Source: Archangiaceae bacterium (GTDB lineage Bacteria; Myxococcota; Myxococcia; Myxococcales; Myxococcaceae). Taken from it: a DNA stretch of 64,000 bases. Below the pieces are notes generated by a model. It was not told the origin of the DNA, did no database searches, and worked only from the letters and a program-made list of their open reading frames with translations. Shown piece by piece: positions 51,762-60,263 of the stretch (position 1 is the stretch's first letter; each line of letters opens with the position of its first letter). The DNA lies in the NCBI GenBank assembly GCA_016714225.1, contig JADJNS010000048.1, positions 117,751 through 181,750 on the forward strand, written 5' to 3'. The position numbers and the translations under genes were made by a program.

Positions 51762-52951
51762 CGCGCACCTCCCGACTGCGCGGCGTCGAGCGCGCGGGTG
51801 AGGTCGCCCACGATGTTGTCGACGTCTTCCACGCCCACCGCGAGGCGAATCAGCTCGTCCTTGATGCCGATGGCCAGCCGCTGCTCGGTGGTGAGCTCGT
51901 AGAACGACATCAGCGCGGGCTGCTCGATGAGCGTCTCGACCCCGCCCAGCGACGGAGCGATGCGCGCCAGCCGGCAGGCGTCGACCAGCCGTGAGCCGGC
52001 CTCGATGCCGCCCTTCACTTCGAAGGTCACCACGCCGCCGAAGCCGCTCATCTGCGCGCGCGCGGTGGCGTGGTCGGGGTGGCTCTCGAGGCCGGGGTAC
52101 CAGACGCGCTGCACCGCCGGCTGCTTCTCGAGCCACTGCGCCACGGCGAGCGCGTTGGCGTTGTGCTGCCGCACCCGCAGCGGCAGGGTCTTGAGGCCGC
52201 GGCCCAGCAGGTACGCCGAGTGCGGGTCGAGCACGCCGCCCAGCACGCCGCGCAGGTCGGCGATGGCCTGCACCAGCCCGGCGCGCCCGCTCACGCTGCC
52301 GGCGAGCAGGTCGTTGTGGCCGCCGAGGTACTTGGTGGCCGAGTGCAGGCACAGGTCGGCGCCCAGCTCGAGCGGCCGCTGGTTCACCGGGGTGGCGAAG
52401 GTCGAGTCGATGAACAGCAGCACCCCGCGGTGTTTCGACTTCACCTCGGCCAGCTTCACGAGGTCGGCCACGCGCAGGTACGGGTTGGTGGGCGACTCGC
52501 TGACGATGAGCTTCGTCTTGGGGGTGATGGCGCGCTCGAGCGCGTCGAAGTCGCCCGGCTCGACCAGCGTCGAGTCGACGCCCAGCTTCTTCAAGAAGGT
52601 GCCGACGAACTGCCGGGTGCGGCGGTAGCAGTCAGAGGTGAGCACCGCGTGGTCTCCAGCCTTCAGCACCGCCAGCAGCGAGGTGGTGACCGCGGCCATG
52701 CCGCTGCCGAACAGCGCACAGGCCTCGGCGCCGTCGAGCGCGGCGATCTTCTGCTCGACGCCGCGCACGGTGGGGTTGCCGTAGCGGCCGTACTCTTCAC
52801 GCTCGAGGTCGCCGTCGAAGTAGCGGCGCAGCTCGGCGGTGTTCTCGAACGAGTAGGTCGAGGTGAGGCTCACCGCCCCAGTCAGCGCGTCGTGCGCGTG
52901 ACGGCGGGGACCCGACTGAACCGCGAGGGTCGACAGCTTGGGGGAAGGCAC
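51758..52951 (-). CDS. Cys/Met metabolism PLP enzyme (cystathionine synthase/lyase family)
   Basis: About 397 residues from GTG 52951, selected because VPSPKLSTLAVQSG is the usual family start; the frame is open to 53023. Fold type I PLP enzyme: YGRYGNPTVRGVEQKIAALD, CALFGSGMAAVTTSLL, ESPTNPYLRVADL, IDSTFATPVNQRPLELG and the PLP Lys in LHSATKYLGGHND. The choice between cystathionine gamma-synthase, beta/gamma-lyase and O-acylhomoserine sulfhydrylase cannot be made reliably; being directly upstream of homoserine dehydrogenase favours cystathionine gamma-synthase (metB). A palindrome sits in its upstream region. Confidence 0.87.
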   Translation of the reverse strand: MPSPKLSTLAVQSGPRRHAHDALTGAVSLTSTYSFENTAELRRYFDGDLEREEYGRYGNPTVRGVEQKIAALDGAEACALFGSGMAAVTTSLLAVLKAGDHAVLTSDCYRRTRQFVGTFLKKLGVDSTLVEPGDFDALERAITPKTKLIVSESPTNPYLRVADLVKLAEVKSKHRGVLLFIDSTFATPVNQRPLELGADLCLHSATKYLGGHNDLLAGSVSGRAGLVQAIADLRGVLGGVLDPHSAYLLGRGLKTLPLRVRQHNANALAVAQWLEKQPAVQRVWYPGLESHPDHATARAQMSGFGGVVTFEVKGGIEAGSRLVDACRLARIAPSLGGVETLIEQPALMSFYELTTEQRLAIGIKDELIRLAVGVEDVDNIVGDLTRALDAAQSGGAR

Positions 52952-53061
52952 GACACGTCTTTCTGCCCACGCGAGAAGTACGTCCCGACTCTTAGGGTGA
53001 GATTTGTAGAGCGCGTCACCCAAGGTGGGCCAAAGTCTCGCGCTGCAGCGACAGGCTGCGA

Positions 53062-53085
53062 ATCGATATATGAACGTTTATCGAT
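53062..53085. promoter_or_regulatory. 24-bp palindromic operator candidate
   Basis: ATCGATATA-TGAACG-TTTATCGAT: arms match at 8 of 9 positions. It lies in the divergent region between the trans-sulfuration gene (start 52951) and the ABC exporter gene (start 53173) and is one of the few AT-rich islands in the window. It resembles operators of small winged-helix or MetR/SahR-like regulators, but no regulator is adjacent, so the factor is unknown. Confidence 0.5.
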
Positions 53086-53172
53086 GCGCCCGTCAAGTTG
53101 TTGCGTCGGGCGGGTCGGGGCCCACCCATTCTCAAGTCAGGAACCGCGCTGATATGCATCGTGAGCGCGCTC

Positions 53173-55032
53173 ATGTCTTCGGCTCCGGTGTCTGCGGTTC
53201 GGCAGGTCGGCAACCTGCTCCAGGTGGTGTGGCGGCTGGCTGCAGATCGCCGCAAGACGCAGCTCGGCTACCTGGGGCTGCTGGTCATCGCGCAGTCGCT
53301 GGCGCTGTGTCAGCCGCTGGTCATCGGCGAGCTGCTGAACACCGTGCAGACCGCCGGCAGCGCCAGCTGGCCGAAGGTGTGGCCGATGCTGGTGCTGCTG
53401 TTCGCGCTCGAGCTCGGCTTCTGGTGCTTTCACGGCCCGGCGCGGGTCATCGAGCGGCAGCTGGCCTTTCGCATTCGGGTGAAGTTTCGCGAGCAGCTCA
53501 CCCGCGCCGTCACCGAGCTGCCGATGAAGTGGCACCGCGCCCACCACTCGGGCGAAACCATCGACCAGGTGGGCCGCGCCGCCACCGCGCTCAACGAGTT
53601 CTGCGGCGGCAGCTTTCAGCTGCTCTACATGGTGCTGGGCCTCATCGGCCCGGTGGTGATGCTGGTGGCGCTGGCTCCGCTGGCCGCGGTCGCCGCGCTG
53701 GTGGTCACGCTGGTGGCGATCGCCATCATCCTCGCGTTCGACCGCATCTTGCTGCGCCACTACCGAGACCTGAACAAGCAGGACAACTCGGTCGCCGCCG
53801 CCGTGCAGGACTACTTCACCAACATCATGACCGTCATCACCCTGCGGCTCGAGCAGAGCGTGGTGAGCGAGGTGGTGCGCCGCGCCGAGCGCCCCTACCC
53901 CATCGCCCGCAGCAACTACCGGGTGAACGAGATGAAGTGGTTTCTGGTCAGCGCGCTCATCGCCCTGATGGCGGCCAGCGTGCTCGCTTCGTACACCTGG
54001 TTCACGCTCGCGGCGGGCGGCCTGCTGCTGGCCGGCACCTTCTTCAAGCTGTTCGAGTACCTGCGCCGAATGGGCAGCGCCTTCTACCAGGTCGCCTGGC
54101 TGTGGGGCCTCACCGTGCGGCAGGCGGCAGACCTCTACGGCACCAGAGAGATTTCGCGCGCGCACGAGCTGCTGGTGAAGGCCCAGGCGCACCAGCCGCT
54201 GCCGACCGGCTGGCGGCGCCTCGAGCTGAGCGGCATCAACTTCTCGTACGAAGACGAGAAGCACCGCACCCACCACCTCGACGGCGTGGGCCTCACCCTC
54301 GAGCGCGGCAAGAGCATCGCGCTGGTGGGCGAGAGCGGCAGCGGCAAGAGCACCCTGCTGGGCGTGCTGCGCGGGCTCCACCCGGCCCACGCCGAGGTGA
54401 AGTGCGACGGCGTGGCGCGCAGCGACGGCCTGCGCGCGCTGGCGCACGTCACCACCCTCTTCCCGCAAGAGCCCGAAATCTTCAGCGACACGGTGCGCTT
54501 CAACGTGCGCTTCGGCATCGGCGGCAAGCGCAACGCCAGCGAAGAGTCGAGCGGTGAGCGCGAGCAGTCGAACGCCGAAGACGTGCGGGTGCACAAGGCC
54601 ATCGAGCGCGCCTGCTTCGCACAGGTCTTGGGCCGGCTGCCCCAGGGCCTCGACACCAACGTGGCCGAGAAGGGCGTCAGCCTCTCGGGTGGTGAGCGCC
54701 AGCGCCTCGCCATCGCGCGCGGCCTCTACTTCGCCGAAGACAGCGACGTGCTCTTGCTCGACGAGGCCACCAGCAGCGTCGACGCGGTGAACGAGCAGAA
54801 CATCTACGCCAACCTGAAAGAGGTCTGCCGGGGCCGCTGCCTGGTGGCGACCATTCACAAGCTGCACCTGCTGTCGTTCTTCGACGAGGTGTACTTCCTG
54901 CGCGACGGCAAGGTGGTCGACCACGGCACGGTCGACGCGCTGCGCGCGCGCTGCCCCGCGTTTCTGCAGATGTGGCAGGCGGCGGCCTCTCCCCGGGCGG
55001 CGCACGCGCCGGCGGCCGAGGTGCGGGCCTAG
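53173..55032 (+). CDS. ABC exporter, fused membrane and ATPase domains
   Basis: About 619 residues from ATG 53173 (further in-frame starts upstream lie close to the palindrome). Six membrane segments in the first 330 residues (LGLLVIAQSLALCQPLVIGE, PVVMLVALAPLAAVAALVVT). The ATPase domain begins near 355: Walker A VGESGSGKSTLL, signature VSLSGGERQRLAIARGL, Walker B VLLLDEATSSVDA, and TIHKLHLLSFFDE with the His switch. Between Walker A and signature is a charged insert (EESSGEREQSNAEDVRVHK). Type IV half-transporter, probably a homodimer exporting lipid, peptide or drug. Confidence 0.9.
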   Translation: MSSAPVSAVRQVGNLLQVVWRLAADRRKTQLGYLGLLVIAQSLALCQPLVIGELLNTVQTAGSASWPKVWPMLVLLFALELGFWCFHGPARVIERQLAFRIRVKFREQLTRAVTELPMKWHRAHHSGETIDQVGRAATALNEFCGGSFQLLYMVLGLIGPVVMLVALAPLAAVAALVVTLVAIAIILAFDRILLRHYRDLNKQDNSVAAAVQDYFTNIMTVITLRLEQSVVSEVVRRAERPYPIARSNYRVNEMKWFLVSALIALMAASVLASYTWFTLAAGGLLLAGTFFKLFEYLRRMGSAFYQVAWLWGLTVRQAADLYGTREISRAHELLVKAQAHQPLPTGWRRLELSGINFSYEDEKHRTHHLDGVGLTLERGKSIALVGESGSGKSTLLGVLRGLHPAHAEVKCDGVARSDGLRALAHVTTLFPQEPEIFSDTVRFNVRFGIGGKRNASEESSGEREQSNAEDVRVHKAIERACFAQVLGRLPQGLDTNVAEKGVSLSGGERQRLAIARGLYFAEDSDVLLLDEATSSVDAVNEQNIYANLKEVCRGRCLVATIHKLHLLSFFDEVYFLRDGKVVDHGTVDALRARCPAFLQMWQAAASPRAAHAPAAEVRA

Positions 55033-55085
55033 TCTTGTGAAGCAATGGCGGGCCTCGAGTTTCGTGGTACGTGAGCCGTCAACCG

Positions 55086-56039
55086 ATGAAGCGCTTCACT
55101 CTCGTTTTCGCTCTGCTGGCTGCCCCGGCGTTCGCCGAGCTGGTCGATCGCATCGCCGCGGTGGTCAACAAAGACGTCATCGCGCTCTCCGAGGTCGAGG
55201 CCCGCGCCGCGCCCGAGCTGCAGCGGGTGCGCGCCGAGCCCGACCCCAAGCGCCGCACCGAGCTGCGCGACCAGGTCATCAAGCGCTCGCTCGACAGCCT
55301 CATCGGCGAGAAGCTGATGGAGGCCCAGCTGCGCGAGCTCAACATCGACGTCTCCGACGGCGAGGTCGACCTCGGCATCGAAGACGTCAAGAAGCAGAAC
55401 GGCATCGACGGCGAGCAGTTCGAGAAGCTCTTGATGCAAGAGGGCTACACCATGTCGAGCTACCGCTCGTTCATGAAGAAGCACCTCGCGCGCCTGAAGC
55501 TGATCAACCTCAAGGTGCGCAGCAAGGTGAAGGTCTCTGACGAAGACCTGAAGGCCGAGTACGCCAAGGTCTCGAAGATGGAGAACGAAGACGCCGAGGT
55601 TCACGCGCGGCACCTGTTGGTGCAGGTCGCGCCCAAGGCCACCGCCGACCAGGTCGAAGCGGCGCGCAAGAAGGCGCTGGCGCTGGCCGACGAGGCCAAG
55701 AAGCCCGGCGTCGACTTCATCGAGCTGGCCAAGAAGAAGAGCGAAGGCCCCTCGGCGGCCGACGGCGGCGACCTCGGCTTCTTCCGCCGTGGGGTGATGG
55801 TGCCCGAGTTCGAGCGGGTGGCGTTCAACCTGCCCATCGGCGGCATCTCCGACCCGATTCGCACCAAGTTCGGCTGGCACGTCATCAAGGTCGAAGAGCG
55901 CCGCGCGGTGGCGGCCAAGGGCTTCGAAGAGCTGAAAGACCAGCTGCGCAACAAGATGCTGCAAGAGCAGCTCGAGAAGTACACCAACCAGTACGTGCTC
56001 GAGCTGCGCGCGCAGGCGGTGGTCGAAGAGAAGCTTTGA
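55086..56039 (+). CDS. surA: SurA-like periplasmic chaperone / peptidyl-prolyl isomerase
   Basis: 317 residues from ATG 55086, signal MKRFTLVFALLAAPAFAELV. SurA-N domain (VDRIAAVVNKDVIALSEVEA, SLIGEKLMEAQLRELNIDVS) followed by one parvulin domain (VHARHLLVQVAPKATADQVE, DGGDLGFFRRGVMVPEFERV, TKFGWHVIKVEERRA). E. coli SurA has two parvulin domains; one is common in this phylum. It assists outer membrane protein folding. pdxA follows with a TTGA overlap, as in the classical surA-pdxA order, which supports the name. Confidence 0.88.
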   Translation: MKRFTLVFALLAAPAFAELVDRIAAVVNKDVIALSEVEARAAPELQRVRAEPDPKRRTELRDQVIKRSLDSLIGEKLMEAQLRELNIDVSDGEVDLGIEDVKKQNGIDGEQFEKLLMQEGYTMSSYRSFMKKHLARLKLINLKVRSKVKVSDEDLKAEYAKVSKMENEDAEVHARHLLVQVAPKATADQVEAARKKALALADEAKKPGVDFIELAKKKSEGPSAADGGDLGFFRRGVMVPEFERVAFNLPIGGISDPIRTKFGWHVIKVEERRAVAAKGFEELKDQLRNKMLQEQLEKYTNQYVLELRAQAVVEEKL

Positions 56040-56896
56040 GGCCGCGCATCGGCATCACGCTCGGCTGCCCCTGCGGCATCGGGCCTGAAATCGTCGAGAA
56101 GGCGCTGGCTGACCGACGGGTGAGGCGCGCGCTGGTGCCGGTGGTGTTCGGCAGCGCGAAGGGCTTCGTGCCCGGGCGCCCCGACGCACGCGCGGGCAAG
56201 GCGCAGCACGGCTTCGTGCTCGACGGGGTAGAGGCGGCGCAAGACGGGCTCGTCGACGCGCTGTGCACCGCACCGGTGTCGAAGGAGCAGATTGTTCGCG
56301 CCGGCATACCCTTCGTCGGTCACACCGAGCTGCTCGCCGAGGCCTTCGACACCGAGGTGCTGATGCTGCTCGCAGGCCCGCGGCTGAAGGTCGCGCTGGC
56401 CACCAACCACCTGCCGCTGGCGAAGGTGCCGCGCGCGCTGAAGGCGCCCCGGCTGGTGAAGCAGCTCGAGCTGCTCTCGGCTTCACTCGGCAACCCGCGC
56501 ATCGCGGTGTGCGGCCTGAACCCGCACGCGGGCGAAGGAGGCACCATGGGGCGCGAAGAGGTCGAGGTCATCGCGCCGGCGGTGAAGGCGGCGAAGAAGA
56601 AGGGGCTCGACGTGCACGGGCCGTTTCCCGCCGACGGGCTGTTCGCGAAGCTCTCGGGCGGGGCGAAGTTCCCCTATGGGGCGGTGCTGGCGATGTTCCA
56701 CGACCAGGGGCTGTGCGTGGCCAAGGCGCTCGACTTCACCCACACCGTGAACGTGACGCTGGGGCTGCCGTTGCCGCGCACCTCGCCCGACCACGGCACC
56801 GCCTACGACATCGCCGGACAGGGGAAGGCCGACCCCGAGCCGATGGTTCAAGCGCTGTTGATGGCGGTGAAACTCGCGGCTATCAATCGTCACTGA
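56036..56896 (+). CDS. pdxA: 4-hydroxythreonine-4-phosphate dehydrogenase-like protein (PdxA)
   Basis: 286 residues from TTG 56036, shorter than E. coli PdxA (about 330). Metal-ligand histidines are present in FVGHTELLAE, AMFHDQGL and SPDHGTAYD, along with LNPHAGEGG, VNVTLGLPLPRTS and DIAGQGKAD. The usually invariant N-terminal G(D/E)PAGIGPE reads GCPCGIGPE, and about 40 residues are missing between it and the central TAPVSKE block. Step of pyridoxal phosphate synthesis. TTG start and overlap suggest low, coupled translation. Confidence 0.87.
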   Translation: MRPRIGITLGCPCGIGPEIVEKALADRRVRRALVPVVFGSAKGFVPGRPDARAGKAQHGFVLDGVEAAQDGLVDALCTAPVSKEQIVRAGIPFVGHTELLAEAFDTEVLMLLAGPRLKVALATNHLPLAKVPRALKAPRLVKQLELLSASLGNPRIAVCGLNPHAGEGGTMGREEVEVIAPAVKAAKKKGLDVHGPFPADGLFAKLSGGAKFPYGAVLAMFHDQGLCVAKALDFTHTVNVTLGLPLPRTSPDHGTAYDIAGQGKADPEPMVQALLMAVKLAAINRH

Positions 56897-56935
56897 GGTT
56901 CCGGCCGCTTTCCCCCCTCACCGAAAGGTCTCACC

Positions 56936-57355
56936 ATGAAGCGCATTCTGATGTCGCTGGTCGTCTCGGCTGCCCTGGTTCCCGCTGCTGCGCTCGCGTG
57001 CGACGGCGACATGAAGGCCGAGGCCAACATCAAGAAGGTCACCATCGCCGAGCTGGCGAAGGACAAGCAGGCCAGGGTGTTCGACGCCAACGACCCCTCG
57101 TTCCGGGTGAAGCACGGCACCATTCCCGGCGCGGTGCTGCTCACCTCGTCGAGCAGCTACGACGTGAAAGAGCTGGGCACCGACAAGAACGCCTCGCTCG
57201 TCTTCTACTGCGCCAACACCATGTGCTCGGCGTCGGAGGGCGCGGCCAAGCGGGCCGTCGAGGCCGGCTTCACCAACGTGGCGGTGCTCCCCGACGGCCT
57301 GACGGGCTGGAAGAAGGCCGGTCAGAAGACCGCGCCGGTGAAGCCCAACAGCTGA
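56936..57355 (+). CDS. Exported rhodanese-like protein
   Basis: 139 residues with signal MKRILMSLVVSAALVPAAAL. A single rhodanese fold: RVFDANDPSFRVKHGTIPGA, the active-site loop FYCANTMCSASEGAA with the catalytic Cys, and GFTNVAVLPDGLTGWKKAG. Periplasmic sulfur transfer or redox partner role is possible; rhodanese-like domains with this loop (CANTMCSA) may also bind metals. AAGG lies about 8 bp before the start. Convergent with the Crp/Fnr gene. Confidence 0.85.
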   Translation: MKRILMSLVVSAALVPAAALACDGDMKAEANIKKVTIAELAKDKQARVFDANDPSFRVKHGTIPGAVLLTSSSSYDVKELGTDKNASLVFYCANTMCSASEGAAKRAVEAGFTNVAVLPDGLTGWKKAGQKTAPVKPNS

Positions 57356-57363
57356 GCCGAACC

Positions 57364-58137
57364 TCACCCGCGCGAGCGGGGCCCCAGGGCCTTGCTCGTC
57401 TGGATGTCGGAGCCCGCGACCCAGTCGATGCCCACCAGCTCCTGGTTCGCGAACTTCGCCAGCCCCGGCAGGTCTCTGACCACGTAGCTGGTGCCGGCCT
57501 TCTTGAGCAGCCCCTGCTTCACCCACTGGGTGAGGGTGCGCGCAATCGAGCGCCGCGCCACCCCCAGGCCGTTGGCCAGCTCCGACTGCGAGAGCTTCAC
57601 CCGAATGCCCAGGCCCCCTTCGACCGGCACCCCGAACATGCGCACGTAGGTGAGCAGCAGGTTGGCCAGGCGCTTCTCGACCGGCAGAAACGCCAGCGCC
57701 CGCTCGTGCTGCGCGGCGATGAGGAACCGCGCGCAGGTGTCGTAGAGCACGTTGCGCATCAGCTTCGGCGAGTCTTGCAGCAGCTTCTCGAAGGGCACCT
57801 TGGGCACCCGCACCACCACCGACCGGTCGACCGCGACGCAGTCTTCGATGTGCGCGTGACCGGTGAGCAGCTCCATCTCGGCCCAGGCGGCGGGGGCGGC
57901 GAAGATTTTCACCGTCACCTCGAAGCCCTCGGGTGAGGCATAGAACACCCGCACCGAGCCCGAGCAGAGCAGCCAGTAGAACGCCGACGGGTCGCCCTCG
58001 CGCGAGAGAAACTCGCCCGGGGCGTAGACCACCACCTCGCCGTCGGTGAGAAACCGCGCACGCACCTCGGGCTCGAGCCCCTGCAGCAGCGGGTGCCGGG
58101 CCAGCGCGCGCTCGGCGACCTCGCGGGGTGAGCTCAC
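57364..58137 (-). CDS. Crp/Fnr-family transcriptional regulator
   Basis: 257 residues from GTG 58137, immediately after the TAA of the adenosylhomocysteinase-like gene. N-terminal cyclic-nucleotide-binding fold (VVVYAPGEFLSREGDPSAFY, WAEMELLTGHAHIEDC), long dimer helix, and a winged helix with KLSQSELANGLGVARRSIAR. Residues that contact cAMP in Crp are not clearly conserved and there is no Fnr-type Cys cluster, so the signal is unknown. Operon with the upstream gene. Confidence 0.87.
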   Translation of the reverse strand: MSSPREVAERALARHPLLQGLEPEVRARFLTDGEVVVYAPGEFLSREGDPSAFYWLLCSGSVRVFYASPEGFEVTVKIFAAPAAWAEMELLTGHAHIEDCVAVDRSVVVRVPKVPFEKLLQDSPKLMRNVLYDTCARFLIAAQHERALAFLPVEKRLANLLLTYVRMFGVPVEGGLGIRVKLSQSELANGLGVARRSIARTLTQWVKQGLLKKAGTSYVVRDLPGLAKFANQELVGIDWVAGSDIQTSKALGPRSRG

Positions 58138-60186
58138 TTAAGGCAGCTCTCTCCCGATCGCCTGCGCCACCTGGCGCTGCGGCTCGACGGCGGCGTCCCA
58201 CAGCCCGGGGCGCTTCTCGCGCAGCGCCTGCGCCGCGCCGAGCATCATCGCCGCGCGGGTGGGCGCGATGTCGTCGTTGGTGCCGGTCTCGAAGTCGCCG
58301 TCGAAGTTGATGGGGAAGCCGTTGCGCAGCATCACCACGTCGCGGTCCTGGAACCGCCACACCCGGGTGGTGAAGCGCCGGTCTCCGCGGCCCGCGGCGA
58401 GCAGCGGCACCACCTCGACGCGCTGGTCGTGGTTCGCGGTGAGGTCGACCTCGATGTCGCGCGACGACGCGCTGGCCACCACGCACTCGTTCGAGAGCAG
58501 CGCCAGGTCTTCGCGGGTGATGGAGCGGTGGCCCGACGCGCCCACCACCACCGCCTTGCCGCGCAGCGCCTCGCCGCGGTCTTCCGGGCAGTCGAAGCCG
58601 GCGGCGCGGGCACGCGCGCGCACGTCGGGGTCGACGTCCCACACCGTGACCTTCGAGCCCTTGGCGCGCAGCGCGTTGGCCACGCCTTCGCCGATGGGGC
58701 CGAAGCCCATCACCAGCGACGGCTCCGCGGTGACGCCGCCCATGCCGATGCTCGAGCAGAGGTCTTCGACGTTGCGCACCACCTGCTCGCCGATGTGCGG
58801 CATCTCGAGCTGCTTGAGCGGGCTCTTGGCCACGTTCACCGCCGGCATGGGAATCGCGTCGAGCGACTGGAGCTCGGTGAGGCCGCGGGTGGTCTGCTCG
58901 ACCACGTGAAAGCGCAGCGCGTCTTGGGGTGAGAAGTGCTTCGCGACGTACGACGAGAGCTTCCCGCCGTCGTCGATCAGCAGCACCGGCTTGCCGTCGC
59001 GCTTCGACTTCTGCAGCGCGCGCTCGAGCGCGGGGCCGATGGTGCGCTCGTACGCATCGGTGACCTGGCTGGGGTCCATCACGTCGGGGGTCATCACGTC
59101 GAAGCCGCGCTGGCGCAGCGCGTGCTCGCACACGAAGTTGGTGGAGTACGGAATGCCGATGATCTCGGTGCTCTCGGGGTCGAGGCCGCGATCGACCATC
59201 GCGTCGAACATGGTGACGTTGGTGGCGAGCAGGTGCTGCACCGCCACGCAGTGCGCCCCGGCGAACGCGTCTTTCGGCAGCAGCGCCTTCACCGCCTCGA
59301 GCGGAGCCAGCGTGGCGGGAATCGGCGCCTCGGCGACCAGCTGGTCGAGCAGCTCGGGCTGCACCTTGCGAATCGCCTCGACCTCTTCGCGGGTGATGGG
59401 GGTGTCCGTGTACGCCGGCTCGATGGGCAGCTCGGCGCGGTGCAGCACCGCCTGCAGGCCACGCTGCGCCGGCACCACCTCGCGCAGCGACTGCAGCAGC
59501 CCCTCGCCCATCGGCCCCAACTTCTGCAGGTCGAACTGGCTGAAGACGTTGTGGGTCGAGAAGAGCTGGCCGAAATGCGCCAGGCCGCGGCTGACGAGGC
59601 CGTTGCCGATGAGGTCGTAGACGTCTCCGCTGCGGGTCGAGCTGAAGGGGTCGCGCTTCTCGACGACCTGAATGCACTCGAGCAACAGCGCGGCGAGCGG
59701 AGTGAGCGGAGCGGTGCTGGCATCGACTCCGCGGAGGTTGGGAATCTTGGCTTCGATCTCGGCGACCGCCGCGAGCAGCGTCGGCGACTTCTTGTGCACC
59801 TGGAAGTCGTGGAAGTCTTGCGGGGTGAAGCAGACCCCCGGGTAGAGAAATGGAAGGTTGGTCGCCTCGCGCTGCGCCCACGCCGTCACCGGCTGGTCGA
59901 GCCGCCTGAGCTTGCCGCCACCGGCCGCAAGCGGCGGCAGCACCGGCTTCTCTCCCAGCACGGTGGCCGTCTCGGAGTACAGGCTCTCGGCCGAGAGGCG
60001 CGTGGTGTGAACCTCGAGCCGCCCGGCCGGAGCGACCGCGGGTGTCGAACCGGTGCGGACGTTGAGGTCATGCGGCCCCAGGGTGAGGTCGTCGAGCCGC
60101 CTCAAGCGGTGGGAATCGAAGTCTCGACCGAAGCGCGGGACGCGGGGCATGCCCGGGCCCACTCTATTCGACTCGAGCTGTGACAT
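58138..60186 (-). CDS. Adenosylhomocysteinase-like NAD-binding protein
   Basis: 682 residues, longer than the usual 430-490 of S-adenosylhomocysteine hydrolases. A Rossmann fold near residue 490 (SLVMGFGPIGEGVANALRAK, VTVWDVDPDVRARARAAGFD) is followed by VVVGASGHRSITREDLALLS, as in the NAD domain of AdoHcyase. Upstream, CVAVQHLLATNVTMFDAMVD and VLLIDDGGKLSSYVAKHF resemble its substrate domain. The first 230 residues are unassigned. Enzymatic activity cannot be asserted because the hallmark Cys/His/Lys residues are not clearly aligned. Upstream partner of the Crp/Fnr gene. Confidence 0.68.
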   Translation of the reverse strand: MSQLESNRVGPGMPRVPRFGRDFDSHRLRRLDDLTLGPHDLNVRTGSTPAVAPAGRLEVHTTRLSAESLYSETATVLGEKPVLPPLAAGGGKLRRLDQPVTAWAQREATNLPFLYPGVCFTPQDFHDFQVHKKSPTLLAAVAEIEAKIPNLRGVDASTAPLTPLAALLLECIQVVEKRDPFSSTRSGDVYDLIGNGLVSRGLAHFGQLFSTHNVFSQFDLQKLGPMGEGLLQSLREVVPAQRGLQAVLHRAELPIEPAYTDTPITREEVEAIRKVQPELLDQLVAEAPIPATLAPLEAVKALLPKDAFAGAHCVAVQHLLATNVTMFDAMVDRGLDPESTEIIGIPYSTNFVCEHALRQRGFDVMTPDVMDPSQVTDAYERTIGPALERALQKSKRDGKPVLLIDDGGKLSSYVAKHFSPQDALRFHVVEQTTRGLTELQSLDAIPMPAVNVAKSPLKQLEMPHIGEQVVRNVEDLCSSIGMGGVTAEPSLVMGFGPIGEGVANALRAKGSKVTVWDVDPDVRARARAAGFDCPEDRGEALRGKAVVVGASGHRSITREDLALLSNECVVASASSRDIEVDLTANHDQRVEVVPLLAAGRGDRRFTTRVWRFQDRDVVMLRNGFPINFDGDFETGTNDDIAPTRAAMMLGAAQALREKRPGLWDAAVEPQRQVAQAIGRELP

Positions 60187-60263
60187 TTGTCGTCAGGGCC
60201 GAAGTGCAACCCGAGGCATTTGTCGTACACGTTGCCCAACCCGGGCGCGCTGGAGGCAGTCTC

